A stretch of 64,000 nucleotides of DNA from Macrothele yani. Its lineage: Eukaryota; Arthropoda; Arachnida; Araneae; Macrothelidae. The notes under the pieces were generated by a model. That model was not told the origin of the DNA, made no database searches, and saw only the letters and a program-made list of their open reading frames with translations. The position numbers and the translations under genes were made by a program. The stretch lies in contig CM077025.1 of assembly GCA_039090855.1 (NCBI GenBank), positions 99,552,489 to 99,616,488 on the forward strand, written 5' to 3'. This document shows positions 47,181 through 56,979 of this stretch, piece by piece (the first letter of the stretch is position 1; every line of letters starts with the position of its first letter).

Positions 47181-48329
47181 AGCTTTGCTAAATTTAATTC
47201 GCGTCAGAACGGATTCGAAAGGCTTGCTTATTACACCTGAAAATTCTGTGTTATCTTTCTTGTTTAGTTTTGTTTTTGAAGATTCAGAGGCAATGGTTAA
47301 AACAAGGCAATGGAGGAAAGGCTACAATTTTGTAATTTTCAAAGATGGAACAGTTGGAAATGACAACTGGGATATTGGAGACACAATGAGCAGATTTGGA
47401 GATAACTACATGGCAAACATAAATGGGAAAAAACTAATTGATTTATGTTTAGGCAAAGAACTCTTAAGAACTAGACTCAAAAGCATTCACAAACTTAGTT
47501 GCTGCAAAAAACTAGAAATAGAAAAAGTAAAATTGATTATGTAAAAATGTGAAAAGGGCTTTAAGAAATGGAATTAAAGATACTAGTTTTCAGCAGTTTT
47601 GAAATAAGTACTGAAATTTTTTTAGCAGCACCCAATTTAAGAATAAACTCTCCACTAGTTGAGAAACCCACAAAAACATAAGGACATGTCACAGTTGATA
47701 AACTGAAAAATGTCAAAGTTTTTTTTTGCAGGATTTTCAGAATTGAATTACTGATGGTTGTAGCAAAATCAGAGCCTCACCAACTGATGGTATTGAGGCT
47801 GAGTGGAAAAGATATTAAAGATGAGTTGTTCAGGATGTCGCAGTAGGAGTTCATAAGAATTATATGTGTCAGCGGTCGCGCTGCCGATCACATTTTTCAC
47901 AATTTGTGAAAAAAATTGCTTTGGCGATTGTTTTTTTGTAGTGCTATAACACTTGAGCAAAAAAAATTGAATTTGATGAATAAATTGGCAAGAATTAAAA
48001 AGCCAGAGCAAATGCTGTGTGCAGTAGCAGTTCATAAGAACAGGAAAGTGAGGACCCCTTGGTAAACAGAAATCAGTAAAGCAGTCAAAGAGAGAAAAAA
48101 AAATGTTTAATAAATATTTATGCTGTCGGCAAGATACTAATGAGAAGGATTATTAAGATACTAATGAGAAGAATTATTAACAGGCTTGTTTAAAAGTAAA
48201 GGGTTAGGGATGCCAAAAGGAAGACATTTGTAGATTGGGAAAATTATTCAGAACAAACAGGTGTTCCAAATTCCTCTGAACGTGTTCTGAAGTCAAAAGT
48301 AATCAAGGTAGTTGCCTTAGATGCACAAT

Positions 48330-48582
48330 CTTGATAAGAAGAATCACATCACAATACAAATTCATATTCATGGGTTGAATTTAAAGATTTTATTGTATAT
48401 ACATGTACAAGAGCTTTCAGGTTTCCCTAGAACCCATCGTCAGATACATAAACGGAAGAAGGAATGTACCTGACGATGGGTTCTAGGAAACCTGAAAGCT
48501 CTTGTACATGTATATACAATAAAATCTTTAAATTCAGCCCATGAATTTTAATTTGTATTGTGATGTGATTCTTCTTATCAAG
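48330..48582. repeat. ~113-bp-arm palindrome with a hammerhead in each arm
   Basis: Arms 48330-48443 and 48470-48582 are reverse complements separated by 26 nt. TGTTCTGAAG lies on each side (48281-48290 and 48587-48596), a likely target-site duplication within the LINE remnant. Each arm holds a hammerhead candidate pointing outward. Confidence 0.85.
48464..48509 (+). ncRNA. Hammerhead ribozyme candidate (palindrome, right arm)
   Basis: Stem I AUGUAC (48464-48469) with GUACAU (48504-48509), core CUGACGA (48470-48476), stem II GGGUU/AACCU, GAAA (48494-48497), short stem III AGCUCU, triplet CUU. The left arm carries a minus-strand counterpart at about 48449-48404, whose stem I also pairs with one wobble. 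Confidence 0.75.
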
Positions 48583-48860
48583 ATCATGTTCTGAAGTTTT
48601 GTTGAATGCATGAAAAAGGATGGGTAGTCTGTTACTCTGGGATTATTTGACAAAGATGGGCAGCTCCTTATAGTGAAGGATGACATATTGAATACATGAA
48701 GTGAATACAATTTGTATTTTCAAGGCTGTAGGCTGATCCCCACACTGACGCATTTTTATGCTCTGAAGTGCAAACCTCTGAATCCCATAGGACACATAAG
48801 CGATTGGTATGTATGTAAATGAATACCGAAGCACACAAATATTGATGACAATCATGAAAG

Positions 48861-49179
48861 AAATACGGGATTACGCCATATAATACAAATTTTGAAGATG
48901 ACAATCCGATTTTTGCCGTAAATGTGACAAGGATGGTAAGTCAGATAATATCCAAAAACTAGAAAATTTTCATCATCCTGGAGCGGGACTCGAACCCGTG
49001 TCTCCCAGAAAACGCCTAGGTATACTAACAACTGGGAGACGCAGGTTCGAGTCCTGCTCCAGGACGATGAAAATTTTCTAGTTTTTGGATATTATCTGAC
49101 TTACCATCCTTGTCACATTTACGGCAAAAATCGGATTGTCATCTTCAAAATTTGTATTATATGGCGTAATCCCGTATTT
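48861..49179. repeat. 147-bp-arm palindrome made of two opposed SINE copies
   Basis: Arms 48861-49007 and 49033-49179 are reverse complements around 25 nt. Both carry the box B region of a tRNA-like head (GGGTTCGAGTCCC on the minus strand in the left arm; CAGGTTCGAGTCCTG on the plus in the right) and the SINE tail (ATTATCTGACTTACC). Confidence 0.9.
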
Positions 49180-49189
49180 TTTTAATGAT

Positions 49190-49487
49190 TTATCTGCTTC
49201 TCCGGGCAATCACGGGATAGGATTCTTAACCTCCAGATTCGCTAAACATGAATGCCGGTTGCTTCGACTAGCGAATCCTGTGATGGTTAAATTCAAATTG
49301 ATCGGAAACTTGAGACTTGGTCGTTCTGGGTGGTGTAGTGGTTAGCATACCTAGGCGTTTTTTGGGAGACGTGGGTTCGAGTCCCGCTCCAGGACGATGA
49401 AAATTTTCAAGTTTTCGGATATTATCTGACTCATCCTTGTCACATTTACGCCAAAAATCGGATTGTCATCTTCAAAATTTGTATTGA
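49190..49487 (+). mobile_element. tRNA-derived SINE, third copy
   Basis: The tRNA-like block at about 49327-49395 has box A GTGTAGTGGTTAGCATACC and box B GTGGGTTCGAGTCCC, followed by the same tail as the palindromic copies (ends TCATCTTCAAAATTTGTATT). An unrelated-looking head of about 135 bp (49190-49325) precedes the tRNA block; it may be part of the SINE or a separate insert. Confidence 0.75.
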
Positions 49488-49800
49488 TGACAATGATTTT
49501 CATGACAATAACCAGGATGACTGGAGGACCGTAGGTGCTCCTGAAATAACAGACGCTACTTTATTCTTAAAATGTAATAAAGCTGCAGGTTATGATCAAA
49601 TTAATTCAGGATTAATTAAAAACAGTGGATGAACAGACCCTGTGGTTTTCACACTATTCTTGAGATGGTATGGCTAACTGGTTTGGTTCTGAAGAACTAC
49701 CAGAAGTCAGTCATTGTGTCAAAGGAAACAAAAAAGACTGCAACAACTACGAGGGCATCTCCTTAATTAGTGTTCCATGTAAGGTTTACCCATGTTGTTT

Positions 49801-50344
49801 TTTTCTTCGAAGATAATATATTTGTACTGACTTACATAATATGGTGTTCAATGATTTTGACTAAGTACTTAGTAACAAATTGTATGTATGGTGTGCCAAA
49901 AGACTAAGGAGTGAAAACAAGGTAACTGAAATCCATCAGAAACCAGCATATACCAAAGGACTTGCATTAGACAGGATGGAAAGAAATACTGGTAAATGGT
50001 TTTTAAATTAATTCTTGAATAAGACAGAGATGAAGGCTATATGCATTTTTTTATTTTTTTGTGTTACCTATACAGATAATTTGCTTTAGTTCTTCTCTTG
50101 TTCTGTTGCCTCTGAAGCTTTTACAAAAGAAATGTCCATGCCACATTACAAGTTCTCTATAAGTTCCACTCAAAAAAAAAAAGGGTTAGGGATGCCAAAA
50201 TGTGGAATAGAAATTTCAGGTAGGAATTTCTATTCCACAATTAGCACCTAAGTTGATAAAAGTTTTATGTTCCTTGTTTTGTTAACATTGCCTAGTCAAC
50301 TATGAATTTGAGTTGTCATTATTATAAATCAGCTTTTCAGTGGG
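49801..50344. other. Non-coding spacer
   Basis: AT-rich; a few bases at 50178-50200 (GGGTTAGGGATGCCAAAA) repeat a piece at 48203-48222 of the LINE remnant. No gene. Confidence 0.45.
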
Positions 50345-50785
50345 ACACAATGGCGCATCCACAGGGATGACCGATGGGGCCCGGGCCACCCCCTTGGGCT
50401 GATAGAGCGGACAATTATTATGTCGAAGTTTGAAACAAAGAGTCATGATATGTGATCTACATATACTTCTTAATCATGTACCGTATAATTATAACATATA
50501 ATAATTATAAGGGAGTAGTTCTGTTAAAATAAATTTAGAAAAATCTAACAAGGAAAAGAATTTCATCTGCTTCTTCTAATCATTTAACTTTCTTGTACTG
50601 TAACATTACTAGTAACTGGATAAGAATAAATGTACAAAAGTCAACCTCCTTGATTGTTATAGCGCCTGACTATTTTCCCCGGAAAATTTAGGGGGGTCAC
50701 CCCCACCATGGGAAAATTCTGTGTGCCACGTGCACGAGCCCCTCCCTTGGGAAATTTCTTCTGGGTGCACTACTGGTGTGACACA
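50345..50785. mobile_element. Possible MITE with GC-rich ends
   Basis: GC-rich, partly complementary ends (GGGCCCGGGCCACCCCC near 50378; GGGGGGTCACCCCCACCATG near 50693) enclose an AT-rich middle, and CACTACTGG closes the right side. This resembles non-autonomous DNA elements, but the terminal repeats are weak and no target repeat is clear. Confidence 0.3.
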
Positions 50786-52301
50786 CAGGTGTTCGATGTG
50801 TTACAGTAAGTTACAGACTAGAGAGCACTTGTTCTGCTTTCTCTTTTTAACCATTTGGCAATTTTAATTTTTCAGTCAATCTCATGCTTTATAAATAACA
50901 TTTTGATAGCAGTTTCAAATAAAGAATGGTTAAAGACTTCAGTAGAAAGTTACAAAAAGTTAAGAATAAATCCAGTACAGTTTATTTGGCTGCTGTGAAT
51001 TAAAACAAAAGTATTTAGCATGATGTGGTTGCACCTGTTACCAGAACAGAGCAGAATTTTCAATTCAAATAAAAAATAAAAATAAAAAACATTATATGCC
51101 TTGGATTATTTTAATATGGACTTGGCGAGATGCTTGACATAAATGCAAAGAAAAGAAGTAATTTGAAAGTGTTCCTTCCCTTTTTGATAGCCAATGACTG
51201 TAATGTACACACATAATTTGCATCATGGCAAAACCTCTTATAGAAATCATAGTGAGAAGAATTGGCAGAGAAACACGTAACACACTGAACATTAGAATTC
51301 TTGAAATCGTCATATCACGCATAACTTACACTGAAAATTATAAGCGGGACGTTTTGGCAGCGACTTCTACCTTCATCAGCCATGGAATGAGACACGTGGT
51401 AAAAGCATCAATTGTTGCCAGATTTCAAAATTGCTTTCTAAATAATAGGGATGTTAAAAGGTCTGTCAGTATTGCAGGTGTTAGGGGTAAGGTAAATTTC
51501 AATGCTTTTTGCAGTACTTGAGGGCTTGCCGATTGCTGAATGGGGCGATCCGCTTAAAATTTTGCCAATCGGGAATAGCGGACTTATCGCTGATGGTTAA
51601 TTTTATGAGAAGATGTTAAATATGTTTTGAACTTTATTCACCACTAAATTCAGTAACTGAAAAAACTGACTTCCCCCCCCCGCAATTTTTTTAAGTCTTT
51701 GCCTATGAAGATGACATAAGCATATCTAAAAATGAAATGTGCTTCAACTTTTTACAATCCATCACAGCAATATCATTTTGTCAAAAGCTATTATGCAAGT
51801 TCAAATACAAAATTTTACTTGCACCACAATGTTTGCCTTTTTCCTTTCTCTCTTTTTTTTTTTTTTTTTCCCCTATTTCTCAAAATACTTTGCTTAAGAA
51901 AACAGCTGCACTCTATCCAACGATCACATGTTACACCAACTTCACAGCAAAAATTATTAATAATTCATCTGGAATATGATCACCATAAAATATTAAATTT
52001 CATAACAGGAGATGGCCCTAAACCAAGTTAAAAAAGTGACATTCATTTTAATTTTTGCTTTAGGAAACACTTCCTAGATAAAGCCAAGAGTAACTCATTA
52101 CTACAGAGCAATTTTTGGACACAGCTCTATGTTCAAATTTAAATAAATTAGATGGTTCTAAAACTGAGTGCATTATGACACTTTACACTAATTTTCAGTT
52201 CTATAAAAACACATCTTGATAAAAACCAAATTACATAATATCAGTTTTATCAACTAATGTCAATAGACTTGAATATCTTTCTAAATTCATGTAGCAAAAT
52301 A
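50786..52301. other. Non-coding stretch with a decayed hammerhead-like motif
   Basis: AT-rich. On the minus strand at 51379-51346 there is CUGAUGA, stem II GGUAG/CUGCC, then AAAA (GAAA expected), self-complementary ACGU and GUC. This is hammerhead-like with one lost core G. No protein-coding gene is supported. Confidence 0.45.
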
Positions 52302-52420
52302 GATCATTCAAAGCAATCAGAATTATGTACTGAACGGCTTGTAATTTACTGATCTCCATGTAACATGGATCAGTAAACTACAGGCAATTCAGTACACAAT
52401 TCTGATTGCTTTGAATAATC
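52302..52420. repeat. 53-bp-arm palindrome
   Basis: Arms 52302-52354 and 52368-52420 (GATCATTCAAAGCAATCAGA and complement) flank a 13-nt centre. Small mismatches are present. Source unknown. Confidence 0.82.
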
Positions 52421-52559
52421 TAGTGAATTTCCCTTATATTTCTGAGAAATATTTTTTCCTTGATTTCTAAATCCATGTAGTTCTATTTAGATTATGTCAC
52501 TTGTCAGGAGCTTTACATGTTTTCACAAAATCTTCTGACAGGATCTAGATCAAAATACC

Positions 52560-53300
52560 AGTACGCACGCACAACTCACACACTCCCTGAGATTTTGAAT
52601 TTGAGCCTCCAAGTGTGCACGCATTATAAGCAGCTCTGCAATGGGCCTCTTTTTCCAGTCAATAAGCTGAGTGTAGTAAGCTATTATCAAATCTGAGGCA
52701 ATGTACTTCAAATACCCCATTCCTCACAGAGTTATCTTCCTCCTTGTCTCCAAAATGTGACACAGGGCAAGCTGCCGCACCTCTTTCCGATCATCTGTTA
52801 TCATGGCTAGCAGCAGGTTTTCTAGGTAACTAAAGAAGTCATTACACTGGAGGACAAGATCAGCCACAGTTTTCATATCCTTCTTAAGCTCTATCACGAA
52901 GCACTGATTACAGTTTCCAAGTTGTTAGGCTTATCCACAACAAGTGTGTATTTTAATTGTAAACCAATCAAAGCATGCACTTTCACAATATACTTAGAAA
53001 GTATCTTAAGACCTCTTGAGGGGTTTCTCCATAGACAGATAGAGATGTAGGATTCTGCTTAAGTTCTGACACACCTAGAGTGAGTGAGTGTTCCTGGTGC
53101 TCATCTGAGAGGAACTTCATTGGTGGAGAGAGCAGTATATAAGTTGAACAAGTTCTGTTGGTCAATACTTAAACCTCTATCATTATCTGGAAGAGTCACC
53201 TGCATTTTCTTGAATTTTGCCATGATCTTTTTACAGGTGGTTTTCACAGTTTGTCAATGGGGCCAGAGTACTCTTTTAGGATAATGGTTGATTCATGAAT
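52560..53300 (-). pseudogene. Transposon-derived protein remnant, C-terminal part
   Basis: Minus-strand fragments include FKKMQVTLPDNDRGLSIDQQ (about 53220), SPPMKFLSDEHQEHSLTLGV (53118 region) and, in another frame, ENLLLAMITDDRKEVRQLAL (about 52820-52760). I recall these phrases from the C-terminal half of a repeated DDE-like protein family common in arthropods and cnidarians, of which the N-terminal half seems present at 62.4-63.4 kb. The family has no name I can give with confidence. Frame breaks show it is not functional. Confidence 0.45.
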
Positions 53301-55230
53301 GTGGTGAAACTAGTGACAGCGAGGCAGTTTTATTGCTGTGTAGCATACATACAAATTAGTGCAATGGTCTATGACAAGCTTCTTCAATGCACCATGTGAC
53401 AGCTTTCTCTGGCCTCATATTTCCAAGTGTTCATCACATCGAGTTGCAACTAAAGTTTTGCTGATTCACATCTATTGTTGAAAAAAACTATAGATGATGT
53501 TTGAGACAAATTTTCTGCTGTTAAGCCTTCAGGTGTCACAAGTCCTAAATATTCGGATGTTGCTTCCTCCACCCAACAAAAATGCTCTTCTTTCATGACT
53601 AAATGTGTTTCTTGCCATACACCATGCTGCCATCTTCACACCCATCCAAATACACTGGTGTACAAAACTTAAAGATGAAGTGGAAAAAGTAAAATAGTTC
53701 TGTAAATAGCAGCAGCACCCAAACACAAATTAACTCAGGACCAAGTCTGGGAACAGGTGCAACAGCACACATGTAATAATGGAGTATGACATGTGATTTG
53801 CATGATGTGAGAACAAAATGCACTCATGCAGTCCAACTGCATCAATTGAATGGAAGTTACCAGATGGAGTGCATATATGCTACAGATGTTTGATTGTGTT
53901 TGTTGTGTGCTAGAGATGACAAAATGGCCCGTCGAGAACATCTTGATGATTTTACTCACGGTCGAACAACTGGGAGGCTCAAGGCAGGGCGAACTGTGAT
54001 GAGTGTGGCCCAACAGTTTGGTATGTATCACACAAGATATACCACCTTTCTCTTAGAAGAGAGAGGTGGTATATCTACCTCTCTTAGAAGATAGATGTAG
54101 GGCAAAGATTGTAAACAAACAGCGCTAGGTTTGTCTTCTGTCGATGATGTGACGTCAGCTGGTTCCTTCTGTCACTCTGCATCCTTCACAATGGGTATGA
54201 AAAGGGAACTAACAAAGATTCATTTTACAGAGGTTTTTTTTTTTTTTTTCTAGTATGAAAATGTTTTGGAACAAACTTAAAAAAATTGTGATAATATAAT
54301 CATTTCTTCGGTTTTCTGAAAATACACAGGTGTAATATTGTTTTCGTTCTTAAACAGCTAACTTTAAAATTCCTTGTGCATGCTGTGTGAAGCATATAAA
54401 TTTTTAGTATGTTGAATATTTCCTCTTTGTGCAGCAGATGTAAAATGAAATATGTTAGAAGTTTTATGCCATGAAATTTACATTTCAAATTCTAAATATG
54501 TATTTAAACTGCTGACAAAGCAAAAAAAAAAAAAAAATCTTACCTTACTTAGTTTGTGGCTAACATTTTATTTCTAATTTTTTTTTTTTTTTTTAAACTA
54601 ACCAAAAACCCGTAACAAAAAAACCTCTCGGGCCGGGAGCACGTGCCTCACAGAGCAACAATGTGCCAAATACTTTGACAATATCAGGTAAACAATACTT
54701 TAGATATTATGTATTTTTTCCCACTCTCTTATTTTGTTTCCTTCTCTTGATAAAGAAGAATTTCCTCTGTCAGGATCTTTCTATTTCACCTTGACTGAAG
54801 AGAATTTAGATGTTTCATGCCTAAAAATGTTCAGGCTCGTGAACATGTTTTAATTACTCATGGAGTAATATTCGGAAACTCGACTTGTAGTTTTTCTTGC
54901 AGTTTCTCAACTATCCCTTTCACTTTAGACAGGCCATTACCATGAATTTCGGAGAAAACAGATTCAAAATTATTTAAAGTTTTTACCTAATTACTCAATC
55001 TTCATTTGGTATCACAAGGGCACCTGTCAACAAAGATTTGATCCATCCTTTCTGGTTTGTATTCTGTGTCTGAAATTCATATGTACCTAGATTTTGGTCT
55101 TTATGTTTATACACCAAGTAGACAGCAAAATACTGCATCGCTTTCTGTCACTCTTCACCTCCTTCTATGGATAGTTCATATGGGATGTGCTTTACTTCAG
55201 CATTCATTACCTGTTTCGTTGTCCGTACTA

Positions 55231-56525
55231 TTGGGTTGTCGGAAAAGTCATGACGTATTTTGACATCCGATGGCGGTTGGGCGGTTTTGGAAGTACTAGA
55301 GGCATGCGCAGCTCTGTTATCACTATGGCATTCGACAGGTGCCAGTTCTAGCTGCAGACTAAAAGGAATAGTGAGCGATTTGGTTGATTTGCGGAGATTT
55401 TACATCGAGTTGAAAATGGAAGGCCAAACTGTGCATTTTCGCCATATTTTTTTGATTTACTTCCGTAAAGGGAAGAATGCGTGCCAAGCTTGTGAAAAGT
55501 TGCGTAAAGTGTACGGTGATAATGCTCTACAAGAACGTCAGTGCCAGCAGTGGTTCGCAAAATTCCATGCTGGTGATTTTGACCTTGACGATGCTCCTAG
55601 GTCCGGGAGGCCCACCGAGGTTGATGACGACCAAATCAAGGCACTGATTGAGTCAAACCCACGTTACACGACACGAGAGATTGCAGACACATTGCACATC
55701 CATCATTCAAGCGTTCACGACCACCTGAAGAAGCTGGGATATGTAAGCAAGCTCGATGTGTGGGTTCCTTATGAATTCAAAGAAGCTCAATTGATGGCGC
55801 ATATAAACATCTGCGATACGCTCATTAAACATGAGGAAAACAATCCTTTTTTTGAAGCGACTGATAGCTGGTGATAAAAAGTGGATTGTGTACAACAATG
55901 TGCTGCGTAAACGGTCTTGGTCCCAACGTGCTGCTTCGAGTCAAACGACATCCAAAGCAGACATTCATTAGCGGAAGGTTCTGGTCTCAGTGTGGTGGGA
56001 TTTTAAAGGTGTCGTGTTTTTCGAGCTCCTACCACTGAACCAAACAATCAATTTGAATGTGTACTGTCGGCAATTGAATTGGACAGTTTGAATGAATCCA
56101 TCATCCAGAAACGTCCAGAGCTTATTCATCGTAAAGGTGTTGTGTTCCATCACGACAACGCGAGACCACACACAAGTTTGATCACCAGCCAAAAATTATT
56201 GGAGCTTGGGTGGGATGTGTTGCCACACCCAGCATATTCGCCTAACCTTGCGTCGTCAGACTTCCACTTATTTCGCTCTCTGCAACAGTTCTTGCGTGAT
56301 ATAACGTTCAATTCAGATGAGGCTGTAAATCAGCACCTTGTACAGTTTTTCTCCACAAAAGACGGGTTCTTCTATGAAAGAGGCATTCTGCAGCTCACTG
56401 AAAGATGGCAAAAGGTTATCGAACAAAACGGGCATTATATCATTGATTGATCTTTGTTCTTTCTATCAATAAATGACCTTTGCAAAGCATGGCTAAAATA
56501 CGTCATGACTTTTCCGACAACCCAA
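55231..56525 (+). mobile_element. Mariner-like element B, nearly intact, inside the P element
   Basis: Ends TTGGGTTGTCGGAAAAGTCA (55231) and its reverse complement (56525) are flanked by TA. Length is 1295 bp, the usual mariner size. Confidence 0.95.
55416..56450 (+). pseudogene. Mariner transposase, few lesions (element B)
   Basis: D,D34D-type transposase of about 345 residues starting MEGQTVHFRHIFLIYFRKGK at 55416. The DNA-binding part includes ERQCQQWFAKFHAGDFDLDD and SGRPTEVDDDQI. A frameshift at the T run near 55850 separates it from AGDKKWIVYNN (first Asp), then HHDNARPHTSLI (second Asp, 56151) and SPNLASSDFHLFRSL (third Asp, 56240). It ends IEQNGHYIID at 56450. In addition to the frameshift there are stops near 55970 and 56078. 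The catalytic residues are all still present, so it is recently dead. Confidence 0.9.
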
Positions 56526-56975
56526 TAGTAACTGGGAATTCTTTATCACAAAAGTGGATGTATGTAAAAATGTCCTAAACCCCTAATTTGAGAGAAGATA
56601 TTTTCTAACGAACCTTGATTTAATTTGCTCGTCATAACATGTTTTACACTGAATGATGTTACATCCTCATACAGACCATATAAGCTCCTAAACGAAACCA
56701 AGATTCCTTTTTGAAAAAAAGCATTGTTCTTCTACCAATGACCCTTAAATCAGAAATAATTTGTTCCATTTTGTGTAAAACTTGATTTTGCTCAGTAATA
56801 TTGTCTCCATATACTGAGATATATTTACTTTTGTTTGCAACTGGCTCTCTTGAATTGAAAACATCAAAGAAATAATTTATGGTCAGGAAAAAATCAGAGG
56901 CAATAACTTCATCTGGGAGTATATTTTTAGTAGCATAGCAGTATGAGTGAAAAATAACTGTGCAGCAAAATGAAC
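56526..56975 (-). other. P element, 3' coding or untranslated part, unreadable
   Basis: P element sequence between mariner B and the recognisable catalytic region. No conserved motif is readable. The same holds for the left end, 54080-55230, which carries several T and A runs. Confidence 0.4.
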
Positions 56976-56979
56976 CCTT

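Larger units (their letters stand above)
47285..49800 (+). mobile_element. Degenerate APE-type LINE remnant with nested inserts
   Basis: Protein pieces in order: endonuclease-like KDGTVGNDNWDIGDTMSRFG (47344 on) and KKLIDLCLGKELL; a linker with ISKAVKERKK (about 48070) and YKSK; KKDG and LFDKDGQLLIVKDD (about 48620-48680); then RT fingers KAAGYDQINSGLIKNSG (about 49590) and DCNNYEGISLISVPCK (about 49738). It is interrupted by palindromes at 48330-48582 and 48861-49179 and by a SINE at about 49190-49487. The rest of the RT is absent. Confidence 0.7.

Noticed and set aside
49327..49395. Possible functional tRNA gene
   Set aside because: The same tRNA-like block recurs twice in the adjacent palindrome with a shared tail; it is a SINE head.
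51225..51521. 98-residue open frame starting MAKPLIEIIVRR as a gene
   Set aside because: No recognised motif, no splice context, and it overlaps the decayed hammerhead-like region; probably chance.
55260..55415. N-terminal extension of mariner B transposase to the ATG at 55260
   Set aside because: The extra 52 residues do not resemble mariner proteins; the family start is MEGQTVHF at 55416.
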